DNA of 64,000 nt, taken from contig NZ_CP136759.1 in NCBI RefSeq assembly GCF_032931615.1, positions 2,356,001 through 2,420,000 on the forward strand, in the 5' to 3' direction. The position numbers and the translations under genes were made by a program. Source of the DNA: Palleronia sp. LCG004 (GTDB lineage Bacteria > Pseudomonadota > Alphaproteobacteria > Rhodobacterales > Rhodobacteraceae). A model generated the notes under the pieces. That model was not told where the DNA came from, did not search any database, and saw nothing but the letters and a program-made list of their open reading frames with translations. Below, one piece after another: positions 9,144-18,499 of the stretch (position 1 is its first letter; every line of letters starts with the position of its first letter).

Positions 9144-10069
9144 CAGATGATCCCCCCGGCACGAAGGATCGCATCAGCCAGAAGCGCGCCGAAATGCAGG
9201 AAGAGATAGAGCAGCGAGAACTTGAAGAACGCCTTCTCGACTGCGTAATTGTCGGCCTCGGCCATGACCTCGTCGCGCTGGTAGATGTTCCACGCGCCCT
9301 TGAGGAACCAGGCATTGAGGCCGATCGCCGCGACCAGATAGACAGGACCGCTCGCCGCAGTGACGCCGAGCCAGATCGCGAAGGCGGCGAGCACAGCGGT
9401 ATAGACAAGGATATGGCGGCGCGTCTCGGGACGGCCATGGGTGACGGTCAGCATCGGCACGCCCGCATCGTCGTAATCGGAGCGCATGAAGAGGGCGAGC
9501 GCCCAGAAATGCGGCGGCGTCCAGAGGAAGATCAACGCGAACATCAGGATCGATTCGAGGCTGATCGACCCCGTCGCCGCAACCCATCCGATCATCGGGG
9601 GGAACGCCCCCGCGGCACCGCCGATGACGATGTTCTGCGGCGTCGCGCGTTTCAGCCACATCGAATAGATCGCGACATAGAAGAAGATGGTGAAGGCCAG
9701 GAGCCCGGCGGCGAGCCAGTTGGTCGCGAGGCCCAGCATGACCACGGAAAAGCCGGAGAGCGCGATGCCGACGCTCAGCGCCTCGCCGCTCGTGACGCGG
9801 CCCGAGGGGACGGGCCGGCGGCGCGTGCGCTTCATCACCGCGTCGATATCCGCGTCCCACCACATGTTGAGCGCGCCGGCGGCACCGCCGCCCACCGCGA
9901 TGAAGAGGATGGCGCAGAACGCCACGAAAGGATGCAGCCCGACGGGTGCCACGAGCAGGCCGACGAAAGCCGTGAACACGACGAGCGTCATCACCCGCGG
10001 CTTCAGCAGGGCGAAGTAATCGCCGAACTGAGCTTCGTGCTCGGGGGACTGGACGCTCATATCGGTCAT
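9143..10069 (-). CDS. ctaB: Protoheme IX farnesyltransferase (heme O synthase)
   Basis: A 308-residue polytopic UbiA-family prenyltransferase that converts heme B to heme O, precursor of heme A for the aa3 oxidase. The first aspartate motif NMWWDADIDAVMKRTRRRP is seen near residues 68-86, and the second conserved region, HFWALALFMRSDYDDAGVPM, near residues 182-201. Eight or nine hydrophobic segments fit the family. It lies between ctaC and the small membrane-protein gene; the gap to ctaC is 62 bases. Confidence 0.97.
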   Translation of the reverse strand: MTDMSVQSPEHEAQFGDYFALLKPRVMTLVVFTAFVGLLVAPVGLHPFVAFCAILFIAVGGGAAGALNMWWDADIDAVMKRTRRRPVPSGRVTSGEALSVGIALSGFSVVMLGLATNWLAAGLLAFTIFFYVAIYSMWLKRATPQNIVIGGAAGAFPPMIGWVAATGSISLESILMFALIFLWTPPHFWALALFMRSDYDDAGVPMLTVTHGRPETRRHILVYTAVLAAFAIWLGVTAASGPVYLVAAIGLNAWFLKGAWNIYQRDEVMAEADNYAVEKAFFKFSLLYLFLHFGALLADAILRAGGII

Positions 10070-10131
10070 GTCTGGCCTTTCGGTTCAGATCTCGAGGCCC
10101 CCGGCATCATCGTCGGAGGCCTTGGCACCGC

Positions 10132-11340
10132 CTACTCGGCGATGCGCGCGGCGGGCTGCTCCTCGGCCGCATCGCTGCCGTCGGCACCCTCGGCACCGTC
10201 GGTTCCGGACGCGTCGCCCTCGCCCTCGGCTTCGGTCGCGTCGGTGGCGGGCGCGTTCTCGTCACCGGTGAGGTATTCCTCCTCGGCGGAGTTCTGCGGG
10301 CCCTGCTCGTCGGAGGGGGCTTCGGCCTCCTGCTCGATCGGGGCGTCCTCGGTCTCGACCGCGGTTTCCTCGGTGCTCTCGGCGACGGCACCGTCGGATG
10401 CGTCGACCGGGGCCACTTCGGTCTCGTCGGTCTGGGAGGCTTCGGTGCCGTCGCCCTGCTGGGCCATGCTGGCCTCGCGCGGGGTGCCGCCGTATTCGGC
10501 AATCGCCTCGTCGAGCCAGGTCTCGTAGGCTTCCTGGCTGACGACCTTGACGGTGATCGGCATGTAGGCGTGCGCGATGCCGCACAGTTCGGAGCACTGA
10601 CCGAAATAGACGCCCTCGCGATCCGCTTCGAACCAGAGTTCGGCCAGCCGGCCCGGAACGCCGTCCTGCTTCACGCCAAAGGCGGGAACGGTCCAGGAAT
10701 GGATGACGTCGGCGGCCGTGACCTGGACGACGACGGTGCTGCCGACGGGGATCACCATCGCGGTGTCGGTGGCGAGCCTGAACTCGTCCTCGGAATAGCC
10801 CGCTTCCTGCAGCTGTTCGACCACTTCGGGGGTCAGGCGGTTGTCGCCGCCGGTCGCGGGCGATCCGATCATGTAGCTGCTGAAGCCGAAATCGTGGTCG
10901 GGATACTCATAGCCCCAGTACCACTGATAGCCGGTCGCCTTGATGGTCACGTCGGCTTCGGGGATTTCCTGCTGGTTGAAGAGCACCGGAAGCGAGAAGG
11001 CCCCGATGAAGATCAGGATCACGATCGGCACGATGGTCCAGGCGATCTCGATCGGCGTGTTGTGGGTGAACGCCTTCGGGTCCTTGTTCCGCCGGGCGTT
11101 GTACTTGACGAGGACGATTCCGAGCAGCGCCACCACGAAGAGCGTGATCACCGTGATGATGACGAGCAGCATCCCGTCGAGCCAGTGAACGTCCTCGGCG
11201 ATCGAGGTGACGGCGGGCTGGAACCCGATGCCGCCGGGCGTCGGCTTGCCGACGATCTCGAGATCCTCGATGGCGGTCTGCGCCGTGGCGGCGTGGGAGA
11301 AGAGCACCGCAGCGGCGGTGGGAATGAAGGCTCGGCGCAT
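10132..11340 (-). CDS. ctaC: Cytochrome c oxidase subunit II with long acidic C-terminal tail
   Basis: A 402-residue subunit carrying the CuA centre that receives electrons from cytochrome c. It has a signal peptide (cleavage near residue 20), two membrane helices (about 55-77 and 97-120) and a periplasmic cupredoxin domain. The CuA ligands are His214, Cys249, Cys253, His257 and Met260 ([12 protein letters not shown]), with Glu251 also conserved. Start ATG at 11340 is chosen because GAGGAG sits at ideal distance; an ATG six bases upstream abuts that site and longer frames have no signal peptide. The odd feature is residues 289-398: about 110 residues rich in Glu, Asp, Ala and Thr with no Lys, Arg or His. 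Confidence 0.95.
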   Translation of the reverse strand: MRRAFIPTAAAVLFSHAATAQTAIEDLEIVGKPTPGGIGFQPAVTSIAEDVHWLDGMLLVIITVITLFVVALLGIVLVKYNARRNKDPKAFTHNTPIEIAWTIVPIVILIFIGAFSLPVLFNQQEIPEADVTIKATGYQWYWGYEYPDHDFGFSSYMIGSPATGGDNRLTPEVVEQLQEAGYSEDEFRLATDTAMVIPVGSTVVVQVTAADVIHSWTVPAFGVKQDGVPGRLAELWFEADREGVYFGQCSELCGIAHAYMPITVKVVSQEAYETWLDEAIAEYGGTPREASMAQQGDGTEASQTDETEVAPVDASDGAVAESTEETAVETEDAPIEQEAEAPSDEQGPQNSAEEEYLTGDENAPATDATEAEGEGDASGTDGAEGADGSDAAEEQPAARIAE

Positions 11341-11393
11341 CGGCATCTCCTCTCGGGCTTCCGGACGGGTGGGATCCGTGGATCGGCATCCCA

Positions 11394-11437
11394 TTGGAAA
11401 GTTGCCGCTTAAAACCATATAAAAGGGCCGTGAACAA
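11394..11437. promoter_or_regulatory. Divergent promoter region between ctaC and tldD
   Basis: On the plus strand, TTGGAA (11394-11399) and TATAAA (11418-11423) with an 18-base spacer form a plausible sigma-70 promoter for tldD. On the minus strand, TTGTTC (complement of 11432-11437) and TTTTAA (complement of 11409-11414) with a 17-base spacer could serve ctaC. The AT-rich patch stands out in this GC-rich genome. The minus-strand assignment is the weaker of the two. Confidence 0.45.
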
Positions 11438-11522
11438 GCCGCAGCCTTGCGGCATGTGGACGCCCGATGCCGATATCCGGCACGCAGCCCCACCCGCACG
11501 CCATGCCAGAGCAGGAGACACC

Positions 11523-12944
11523 ATGTCCGACGCGCCCTATCGACCGCTCGAGACCCGAATCGACCGCGAATTCGCGCTCCGCCATCTGAAGGAGGCGCTC
11601 GACGGGGCCGATGACGGAGAGATCTTCTTCGAGCGGAAGCGCTCGGAGGCCATCATGTTCGACGACGGACGGGTCCGCAACGCGAGCTTCGACGCCTCCG
11701 AGGGGTTCGGCCTCAGGGCAGTGCGGGGCGAGACGGCGGGCTATGCCCATTCGACAGACGTGAGCGAGCGCGCGCTGATTCGCGCGGCCGAGACGGCGAG
11801 GCTCGCCGTGGGCGCGGGCGGCGGCACGCTGGCCGATGCGCCGCAGCCCACGAACGCCAAGCTCTACACCGATGCCGATCCGATGGCGGATGCGGAATTC
11901 CCAGTGAAGATCGAGACCCTGCGCGAGATCGACGCCTTCGCCCGCGACCTCGACCCGCGGGTCGTGCAGGTGAGCGCGACGATCGCCGCGTCCCTGCAGG
12001 AGGTCGAGATCCTGCGCGCCGACGGGATCGTGCTGCGCGACGTGCGGCCGATGACGCGGATTAACGTCTCGGTCATCGTGGAGGAGAACGGACGGCGCGA
12101 GGGCGGCTCCATGGGCGGCGGCGGCCGCGCGGGCCTCGCACCGCTGATGACACGCGATCACTGGGAAGGCGTCGCGCGGGAAGCCCTGCGCATCGCCCTC
12201 GTCAATCTGCGCGCCGAGCCTGCGCCGGCGGGCGTGATGGATGTCGTGCTCGGACCCGGATGGCCGGGGATCCTGCTGCACGAGGCGATCGGTCACGGTC
12301 TGGAGGGGGATTTCAACCGCAAGGGATCCTCGGCCTTCGCGGGCCTCATGGGGCAGCGGATCGCGGCGCCCGGCGTCACCGTGCTCGACGACGGGACGAT
12401 TCCCGACCGGCGCGGGTCGATCACCATCGACGACGAGGGCACGCCATCGGCGCGCAACGTCCTGATCGAGGACGGCGTGCTGGTGGGCTACATGCAGGAC
12501 CGGCAGAACGCGCGCCTGATGGGCGTGGCCCCGACGGGGAACGGGCGTCGCGAGAGCTATGCCCACGCGCCGATGCCGAGGATGACGAACACCTACATGC
12601 TGGGCGGCGACGCGTCGCCCGAGGCGATCCTCGCCGATCTGAAGGACGGGATCTATGCGGTCGGCTTCGGCGGCGGTCAGGTCGACATCACCAACGGCAA
12701 GTTCGTCTTTTCCTGCACCGAAGCCTACCGCGTGAAGGACGGTCGCGTCGGAGCCCCGGTCAAGGGTGCCACGCTGATCGGGGACGGGGCGACCGCGCTG
12801 AGCCAGATCCGAGGCATCGGCAACGATATGGGCCTCGATCCCGGGATCGGGAATTGCGGCAAGGCGGGACAATGGGTGCCGGTCGGTGTCGGCCAGCCCA
12901 CCTTGATGATCGGAGGTTTGACCGTCGGAGGATCGGCCGCCTGA
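11523..12944 (+). CDS. tldD: TldD metallopeptidase subunit
   Basis: A 473-residue subunit of the TldD/TldE(PmbA) heterodimeric zinc protease, which degrades unfolded peptides and matures some ribosomally made peptides. The metal motif HExxxH is at residues 253-258 (HEAIGH, followed by GLEGD). The C-terminal part carries the conserved [14 protein letters not shown] and GNCGKAGQ segments. The start at 11523 is preceded by AGGAGA at good spacing; the open frame extends further upstream but without a site. No tldE/pmbA is in the window. An upstream promoter candidate lies at 11394-11423. Confidence 0.94.
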   Translation: MSDAPYRPLETRIDREFALRHLKEALDGADDGEIFFERKRSEAIMFDDGRVRNASFDASEGFGLRAVRGETAGYAHSTDVSERALIRAAETARLAVGAGGGTLADAPQPTNAKLYTDADPMADAEFPVKIETLREIDAFARDLDPRVVQVSATIAASLQEVEILRADGIVLRDVRPMTRINVSVIVEENGRREGGSMGGGGRAGLAPLMTRDHWEGVAREALRIALVNLRAEPAPAGVMDVVLGPGWPGILLHEAIGHGLEGDFNRKGSSAFAGLMGQRIAAPGVTVLDDGTIPDRRGSITIDDEGTPSARNVLIEDGVLVGYMQDRQNARLMGVAPTGNGRRESYAHAPMPRMTNTYMLGGDASPEAILADLKDGIYAVGFGGGQVDITNGKFVFSCTEAYRVKDGRVGAPVKGATLIGDGATALSQIRGIGNDMGLDPGIGNCGKAGQWVPVGVGQPTLMIGGLTVGGSAA

Positions 12945-12997
12945 TCGCGACCCTCGAGCGGTGTTCGAGGCGGGCGGCAGCAGGGCATTCGCTTTCG

Positions 12998-13014
12998 TTT
13001 ACCGCGCGTTAACC
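12998..13014 (+). promoter_or_regulatory. CtrA-like binding box upstream of dprA
   Basis: The sequence TTTACCGCGCGTTAACC has the form TTTA-N7-TTAA(CC), one mismatch from the alphaproteobacterial CtrA site TTAA-N7-TTAA. It sits 50 bases before the preferred dprA start. In Rhodobacter capsulatus and Dinoroseobacter, CtrA controls competence-type genes including dprA, so placement fits known biology; binding itself is inferred. Confidence 0.55.
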
Positions 13015-13063
13015 ATCGGCGATGCAGGCTCGGGGTGCAACGAGACGGAGCAGGGCGCGGTCT

Positions 13064-14188
13064 TTGGAAACTTTCCCTTCCACCTCCCCCTTTCCACCTC
13101 CGCACACCGAGGAAGACCTGCTCGCCTGGCTCCGTCTCTTGCGCTCGCGCCGCGTCGGCACGAGCACCTTCTTCCGTCTCATGTCAGAATGCGGCGATGC
13201 GCGGGCCGCGCTCGACCGCCTGCCCGGGCTGGCCAGTGCCTCGGGGCTGTCGGGCTACGCGGCCTGCCCGGTCGAGACGGCCCGCGACGAGATGAGACGC
13301 GGCACGATTGCCGGAGCGCGGCTCGTCGCCTGGGGCAGCAGCGACTATCCCCCGCTCCTCGCCGCGATCCCGGACCCCCCGCCGCTTCTCTGGGCGCGCG
13401 GCCGGGTGGAGTTGCTCCGGGCGCGATCCGTCGCGATCGTGGGGGCGCGCAATGCCTCCTCGCTCGGGCTGCGGATGGCGCGGGCGCTTGCGACGGGGCT
13501 GGGCGGGGCCGGGATCGTGACCGTTTCGGGTCTGGCGCGCGGGATCGATACGATCTCCCATCAGGCAAGCCTCCAGACGGGGACGATCGCGGTCATGGCG
13601 GGCGGCGTGGACGTCGTCTATCCGTCCGAGAACGCGACCCTCGCCCGGGAAATCGAGGAGACGGGGCTGATCGTTTCCGAACAGCCGATGGGAATGCAGC
13701 CGCAAGCCCGCCATTTTCCCAGGCGCAACAGGATCATCTCGGGCCTCGCCGGCGCGACGGTCGTGGTCGAGGCCGCGGCGAAATCCGGCAGCCTCATCAC
13801 CGCGCGCGATGCGCTCGAACAGGGACGCGAGGTCCTAGCGGTGCCCGGTCATCCGTTCGACGCCCGGGCATCCGGCTGCAACATGCTGATCCGCGACGGC
13901 GCGACGCTGGTGCGGGGGCCGCAGGACGTGCTGGAAGCCCTGGCACAGGAGCCGTTCGAGCGACATGCGACCGAGCCGCCCGCGTCACCCCCTGCGGAGG
14001 CACGGATACCGGCGACCGACGACCTGCATCAGCTGATCCTGGATCGCCTGGGCCCCTCGCCCACATCCGAGGATCAGCTCATCCGCGATATCGACCGCCC
14101 CACCGGAATCGTCGCGGCCGAGATCGTCGCACTGGAGCTCGAAGGCCGGATTCTGCGCCAGCCCGGGGGAATGCTGAGTCGGAATTGA
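13064..14188 (+). CDS. dprA: DNA-processing protein DprA
   Basis: A 374-residue cytoplasmic protein that loads RecA on incoming single-stranded DNA during transformation or gene-transfer-agent uptake. The Rossmann core is visible: VAIVGARNAS, SGLARGIDTISH, GGVDVVYPSEN, then ARHFPRRNRIISGL and SGSLITARDALEQGREVLAVPGHP. A C-terminal winged-helix-like segment follows. I prefer the TTG at 13064 (AGGGCG six bases before): the alternative ATG at 13022 lacks a ribosome site and lies only 8 bases after the CtrA-like box, probably upstream of the transcript start. The ATG would add 14 basic residues. Confidence 0.93.
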   Translation: METFPSTSPFPPPHTEEDLLAWLRLLRSRRVGTSTFFRLMSECGDARAALDRLPGLASASGLSGYAACPVETARDEMRRGTIAGARLVAWGSSDYPPLLAAIPDPPPLLWARGRVELLRARSVAIVGARNASSLGLRMARALATGLGGAGIVTVSGLARGIDTISHQASLQTGTIAVMAGGVDVVYPSENATLAREIEETGLIVSEQPMGMQPQARHFPRRNRIISGLAGATVVVEAAAKSGSLITARDALEQGREVLAVPGHPFDARASGCNMLIRDGATLVRGPQDVLEALAQEPFERHATEPPASPPAEARIPATDDLHQLILDRLGPSPTSEDQLIRDIDRPTGIVAAEIVALELEGRILRQPGGMLSRN

Positions 14189-14255
14189 GCGAGGCGGAAC
14201 AGGTGTTTCGGCCTCCTCTGCGGCATCGTCGATCCCGCGGCCGAACCGGTTCCGA

Positions 14256-14284
14256 TTGACAAGTCCCGGGCGATCCCCACATCT
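14256..14284 (+). promoter_or_regulatory. Possible topA promoter
   Basis: A perfect TTGACA (-35) is at 14256-14261, 62 bases before the topA start. The hexamer at the ideal 17-base spacing (ACATCT, 14279-14284) is a poor -10, so this is only a candidate. Confidence 0.28.
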
Positions 14285-14322
14285 GACGCGGCCTAGATCG
14301 TCCGAATATCCAAAGGAACGCA

Positions 14323-17067
14323 ATGCCGGTCGTCGTCGTCGAATCGCCCGCCAAGGCAAAGACAATCAACAAGTATCTCGGCTCGGATTACACCGTGCTG
14401 GCGTCCTACGGGCATGTTCGGGACCTGCCCCCCAAGAACGGATCGGTCGATCCCGACAACCGCTTCGAGATGCTCTGGGAGATCGCGAGCGATTCGAAGA
14501 AGCACGTGAAGGCCATCGCCGATGCGCTGAAGGCCGACAACGACCTCATCCTCGCCACCGACCCCGACCGCGAGGGCGAGGCGATCAGCTGGCATCTCGA
14601 GGAGACGCTGCGCGATCGCAAGGCCATCAAGAAGGACACGCCCGTCAAGCGCGTGGTCTTCAACGCGATCACGCAATCGGCCGTGACCGAGGCGATGAAG
14701 AACCCCCGGCAGGTCGATGCGCCGCTGGTCGAGGCCTATCTGGCGCGCCGCGCGCTCGATTACCTCGTGGGCTTCAACCTGTCGCCCGTTCTGTGGCGCA
14801 AGCTTCCGGGTGCCAAGTCGGCCGGGCGCGTGCAGTCGGTCTGCCTGCGCCTCATCGTGGATCGCGAGATGGAGATCGAGGCGTTCCGGCCTCGCGAATA
14901 CTGGCAGGTGAAGGCGCGGCTGACGACGCCCAGGGGCCAGGATTTCGAGGCCCGACTCGTCACGCTGGGCGGTGAAAAGCTCGACCGGTTCAGTCTCGAG
15001 AACGAGACCCAGGCCGAGATGGCCGTTCACGCCGTGGCGGGCCGCAAGCTCGAGGTCGTCTCGGTCGAGGCGAAGCCCAGCACCCGCAACCCGGCCGCCC
15101 CCTTCATGACCTCGACCCTCCAGCAGGAGGCCAGCCGCAAGTTCGGCATGGGCGCGCGCGCCTGCATGTCGACCGCCCAGCGCCTCTACGAGGCGGGGCA
15201 TATCACCTACATGCGGACCGACGGCATCGACATGGCCCCCGAGGCCGTGACCGGGGCGCGCGACGCGATCGCCCAGCGCTACGGCAAGGACTACGTGCCC
15301 GGCAGCCCGAGGATCTACAAGAACAAGGCCAAGAACGCGCAGGAAGCGCATGAATGCATCCGCCCCACGGACATGTCCAAGAGCGCGCAGGATCTCGATA
15401 TCCGCGACGGCGACCAGCGCAAGCTCTACGATCTCATCTGGAAGCGGACGCTCGCGAGCCAGATGGAGGCCGCCAGGCTCGAACGCACGACGGTCGAGAT
15501 CGCCGACGGCGAGCGCGACGTGATGCTGCGCGCGACGGGCCAGGTCGTGGTGTTCGACGGTTTCCTCAAGGTCTACGAGGAAGGGCGCGACGACGTGGCG
15601 GACGAGGACGACAAGCGCCTGCCGCAGATCGCGAAGGGAGAAGCGGCCCGGTTCTCCGACGCGACCTTCGCCGAGGACTTTGCCCGCGCCGGCAAGACCG
15701 ACGACGACGTGATCGACGCGGAGGGCGGCATGCGCCGCAACGGCGCGGCCGTGCTGTCGCCGAACGGCGCGGTGCTTGCCACGCAATCCCATACCCAGCC
15801 GCCGCCCCGCTATACCGAGGCGACGCTGGTCAAGCGGATGGAGGAGCTCGGGATCGGGCGTCCCTCGACCTATGCCTCGATCGTGACGACGATCCAGGAC
15901 CGCGAATACGTGCGCCGCGACGGCAACCGTCTCATCCCCGAGGACAAGGGGCGGCTCGTCATCGCGTTTCTCGCGAATTACTTCCGCCGCTATCTCGAAT
16001 ACGATTTCACCGCCGATCTCGAGGATCAGCTCGACCACGTGAGCGCGGGAGAGCAGGACTGGAAGGATCTTCTCGACCGGTTCTGGCGCGACTTCTCGGC
16101 GGCGATCGCCGAAACCTCGGAGCTTCGCATCGGCGAGGTGCTCGAGAAGATCAACGAGGTGCTCGAGCCGCACCTCTTCCCGCCCAACCCCGACGGAAGC
16201 GATCCGCGGCTTTGCCCCAATTGCGGTCAGGGGCGGCTTTCGATGCGGACGGCACGCTCGGGCGGTGCCTTCATCGGCTGCTCGAACTATCCCGAATGCC
16301 GCTATACCCGCCCCTTCGGCCCGCCCGATCCGGAGGCCGAGGCATCGGCAATCCCACCCGACGGCAAGTTGCTGGGCGAGGATCAGGGCGACGAGATCCG
16401 CGTCTTCAAGGGACGGTTCGGGCCTTACGTCCAGCGTGGTGCCGCGACGGAAGAGACGCCGAAACCCCCGCGCCAGTCGATCCCGAAGGACTGGCCCCCG
16501 GAGGAACTCGACCTCGAACGGGCGGTGATGTTGCTGTCCCTGCCGCGCGAGATCGGCCCGCATCCCGAGGATGGCGTGACCGTCTGGTCCAATATCGGGC
16601 GCTACGGACCCTATCTCAAACATGCGGAAAGCACATCCCACAAGGGCGGCACCAACGCCAATCTGGAATCGATCGAGGACGTGTTCACCGTCGGCATGAA
16701 CCGTGCCGTGCAGCTTCTGGCCGAAAAGGTCGCGAGCCGCGGAAGCCGTGGACAGGCGGCTGCACCGCTGCGCGAACTCGGTGAGCATCCCGATGCGGGC
16801 GGCCCCGTCAACGTGATGAAGGGCAAGTACGGCCCTTACGTGAAATGGGACAAGATCAACGCGACGATCCCGGACACGATGGAGCCAGAGGAGATCACGC
16901 TCGACCAAGCGGTCGTGCTGATCGAGGAACGCGCCGAGAAGGCCGGCAAGAAATCCCCGAAGAAGGCCGGCGCGAAAAAGACGAGCGCGAAAAAGAGCGC
17001 TCCGAAGAAGACGACCAAGTCCAAGACGACGAAATCAGGATCGACGCGCAGCAAGACGTCCGACTGA
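14323..17067 (+). CDS. topA: DNA topoisomerase I
   Basis: A 914-residue type IA topoisomerase that relaxes negative supercoils. The TOPRIM domain opens the protein (VVVESPAKAKTINKYL; DPDREGEAISWHL near residue 85), the active-site tyrosine is in HITYMRTDG near residue 296, and a four-cysteine zinc ribbon (CPNC...GCSNYPEC) lies near residues 630-655. It is followed by two TopA C-terminal repeats (GRFGPYVQ, GKYGPYVKW). The last 50 residues are a Lys/Ser/Thr-rich tail, common in alphaproteobacterial TopA and probably DNA-binding. The topA gene downstream of dprA is a conserved order. Confidence 0.98.
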   Translation: MPVVVVESPAKAKTINKYLGSDYTVLASYGHVRDLPPKNGSVDPDNRFEMLWEIASDSKKHVKAIADALKADNDLILATDPDREGEAISWHLEETLRDRKAIKKDTPVKRVVFNAITQSAVTEAMKNPRQVDAPLVEAYLARRALDYLVGFNLSPVLWRKLPGAKSAGRVQSVCLRLIVDREMEIEAFRPREYWQVKARLTTPRGQDFEARLVTLGGEKLDRFSLENETQAEMAVHAVAGRKLEVVSVEAKPSTRNPAAPFMTSTLQQEASRKFGMGARACMSTAQRLYEAGHITYMRTDGIDMAPEAVTGARDAIAQRYGKDYVPGSPRIYKNKAKNAQEAHECIRPTDMSKSAQDLDIRDGDQRKLYDLIWKRTLASQMEAARLERTTVEIADGERDVMLRATGQVVVFDGFLKVYEEGRDDVADEDDKRLPQIAKGEAARFSDATFAEDFARAGKTDDDVIDAEGGMRRNGAAVLSPNGAVLATQSHTQPPPRYTEATLVKRMEELGIGRPSTYASIVTTIQDREYVRRDGNRLIPEDKGRLVIAFLANYFRRYLEYDFTADLEDQLDHVSAGEQDWKDLLDRFWRDFSAAIAETSELRIGEVLEKINEVLEPHLFPPNPDGSDPRLCPNCGQGRLSMRTARSGGAFIGCSNYPECRYTRPFGPPDPEAEASAIPPDGKLLGEDQGDEIRVFKGRFGPYVQRGAATEETPKPPRQSIPKDWPPEELDLERAVMLLSLPREIGPHPEDGVTVWSNIGRYGPYLKHAESTSHKGGTNANLESIEDVFTVGMNRAVQLLAEKVASRGSRGQAAAPLRELGEHPDAGGPVNVMKGKYGPYVKWDKINATIPDTMEPEEITLDQAVVLIEERAEKAGKKSPKKAGAKKTSAKKSAPKKTTKSKTTKSGSTRSKTSD

Positions 17068-17092
17068 CCCCTTCGTCGGATTTTCGGAACTA

Positions 17093-17135
17093 CCTCCGCC
17101 GAGAGCATCACAGTGGATGTGATCCTCGGCGGAGG
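17093..17135. terminator. Strong hairpin between convergent topA and GT61 genes
   Basis: An 11-base perfect inverted repeat (CCTCCGCCGAG at 17093-17103, complement at 17125-17135) encloses a second 6-base inverted repeat (ATCACA 17107-17112, TGTGAT 17118-17123). It lies between two convergent genes and could end transcription from both sides, but neither strand shows a T-tract, so a regulator-binding palindrome is also possible. Confidence 0.45.
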
Positions 17136-17240
17136 CGCGGTGCGTAGTCAGCATTCGTGGTCCCAGACCCCGAATGGCAATGGTGGGCATTCGAGGTCGA
17201 GCGCCCAATCCGTGTCCGATGACAGCCGGCCGGTTTCCGA

Positions 17241-18323
17241 TCAGGAATGGACAGGTGCCGCCCGTCCTTGGGTCAGACGGCCCACCATCGACAGAACTTC
17301 GTCGGAATGGATACGGAAGCCCCCTTCGGCCGCTTCGCCTATGACCGTACCGTAGGAGAGGCCCGCCATCCGACACCATTCAACGCCAGGGTTGTAGAAG
17401 CGATCGGGCGGTTGGAGGATAAGCATGCTTCCCCGATCCGCCGCGCAATAGACCGCATGAGCGGCCTGACTTCCTTCGACCGAGATGACCAGCGCTGCAT
17501 CCAGCAATTCCTCGATCGTTTCGGTCGTTCCGCGCTCGGGATCGACGATCCGGATTCCGGCCCGGTCGAGATGTTTGATCAGCTGCTCTTCTTCGACGAT
17601 ATGTCTTGCCACCGCGCTCGGACCGCGCCTGAGAAAGACGATCTGCCCCTTTTTCCGTGGAGCGATCCTCTCACGCAGCTTTCGGCGCAAGGCACGAACG
17701 TTTTCGGCCTTGGCCCGACTGAACGCGCGATCGGCATAGACGGTCAGGGATTCCACGACTGCATGTTCGGGCTGGTCCTGGACATGGCCGAACGCGGTTT
17801 CGTAGACATCCGCATCCGGCCATTTCGGACGCCTCAGGGAAATGCACGGTTCGCGGCCGGCAACAGCTTCGCGGACGGAGCAATCATCGTGCAACCAGTG
17901 ACCGAAATATCGCAGCCCCAGCGCCGAATTGTAGACGCAGGCCCTGTCGTAGCTCTTCGGAGCTTCTCTCATCGCCTCGAGCGGAGATTGAGGCCCCAGA
18001 TAATACCTCGATTCGTCCGTCAGGATCTGTCCACCGACGATCATCGACCGTCCCAGGCGACAAGCGGCGAGAGGAACCTCTCGATAATTCGTCGCTTCGA
18101 GCTTCTCGATTTCCTGCGAGATCGTGGACGAGAAACCGCAGGCAACGACACGATCGATCTGTGCCGGTTCATACTTGGCGGGCAGACATTCTACGACGTC
18201 CGAAGGTCCTTGCGGCTCACCAGCCGGGAGCCGCGTGAAGATCTTGCGTCGAAGCAGGCGGCGTCGCGCTTGATCTCGAAGAAGGCGGATCGAAACAGCA
18301 ATTGATCCTGCCGAACCGGGCAT
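17241..18323 (-). CDS. Glycosyltransferase family 61 protein
   Basis: A 360-residue GT61 (DUF563-type) glycosyltransferase. Diagnostic segments are NSALGLRYFGHWLHDDC in the first half, the IVFLRRG strand in the second half, and ISVEGSQAAHAVYCA near the C-terminus, the GT61 'EGS...H' block. Enzymes of this family build cell-surface polysaccharides; acceptor and sugar are unknown. I chose the ATG at 18323, preceded by AAGGG; an ATG at 18356 and a TTG at 18383 in the same frame lack good ribosome sites. The gene is isolated between topA and the CoA-transferase genes, away from the main glycan cluster, which suggests a single-gene insertion. Confidence 0.82.
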   Translation of the reverse strand: MPGSAGSIAVSIRLLRDQARRRLLRRKIFTRLPAGEPQGPSDVVECLPAKYEPAQIDRVVACGFSSTISQEIEKLEATNYREVPLAACRLGRSMIVGGQILTDESRYYLGPQSPLEAMREAPKSYDRACVYNSALGLRYFGHWLHDDCSVREAVAGREPCISLRRPKWPDADVYETAFGHVQDQPEHAVVESLTVYADRAFSRAKAENVRALRRKLRERIAPRKKGQIVFLRRGPSAVARHIVEEEQLIKHLDRAGIRIVDPERGTTETIEELLDAALVISVEGSQAAHAVYCAADRGSMLILQPPDRFYNPGVEWCRMAGLSYGTVIGEAAEGGFRIHSDEVLSMVGRLTQGRAAPVHS

Positions 18324-18444
18324 CGCACCCTTATTATGAGCTTTGGAAAGATCCATGACGTGATCCGCTAAAATATGGTTCAAATATGAAGGGGACTATT
18401 CGCACACGCAGCAAGACTGTCCAGTCTCATACCGCCGACCGTCA

Positions 18445-18473
18445 TTGACACCCCGCTCCGACCGTCGGACAAA
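18445..18473 (+). promoter_or_regulatory. Promoter of the CoA-transferase operon
   Basis: A perfect -35 hexamer TTGACA (18445-18450), 17-base spacer and GACAAA (18468-18473) give a plausible sigma-70 promoter, about 27 bases before the start of subunit A. Confidence 0.5.
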
Positions 18474-18499
18474 CGTCCCGATGATTAGGGAAGAGGCAT

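Noticed and set aside
14293..16908. 871-codon minus-strand frame opposite topA
   Set aside because: topA is certain on the plus strand; the antisense protein has no recognisable domain.
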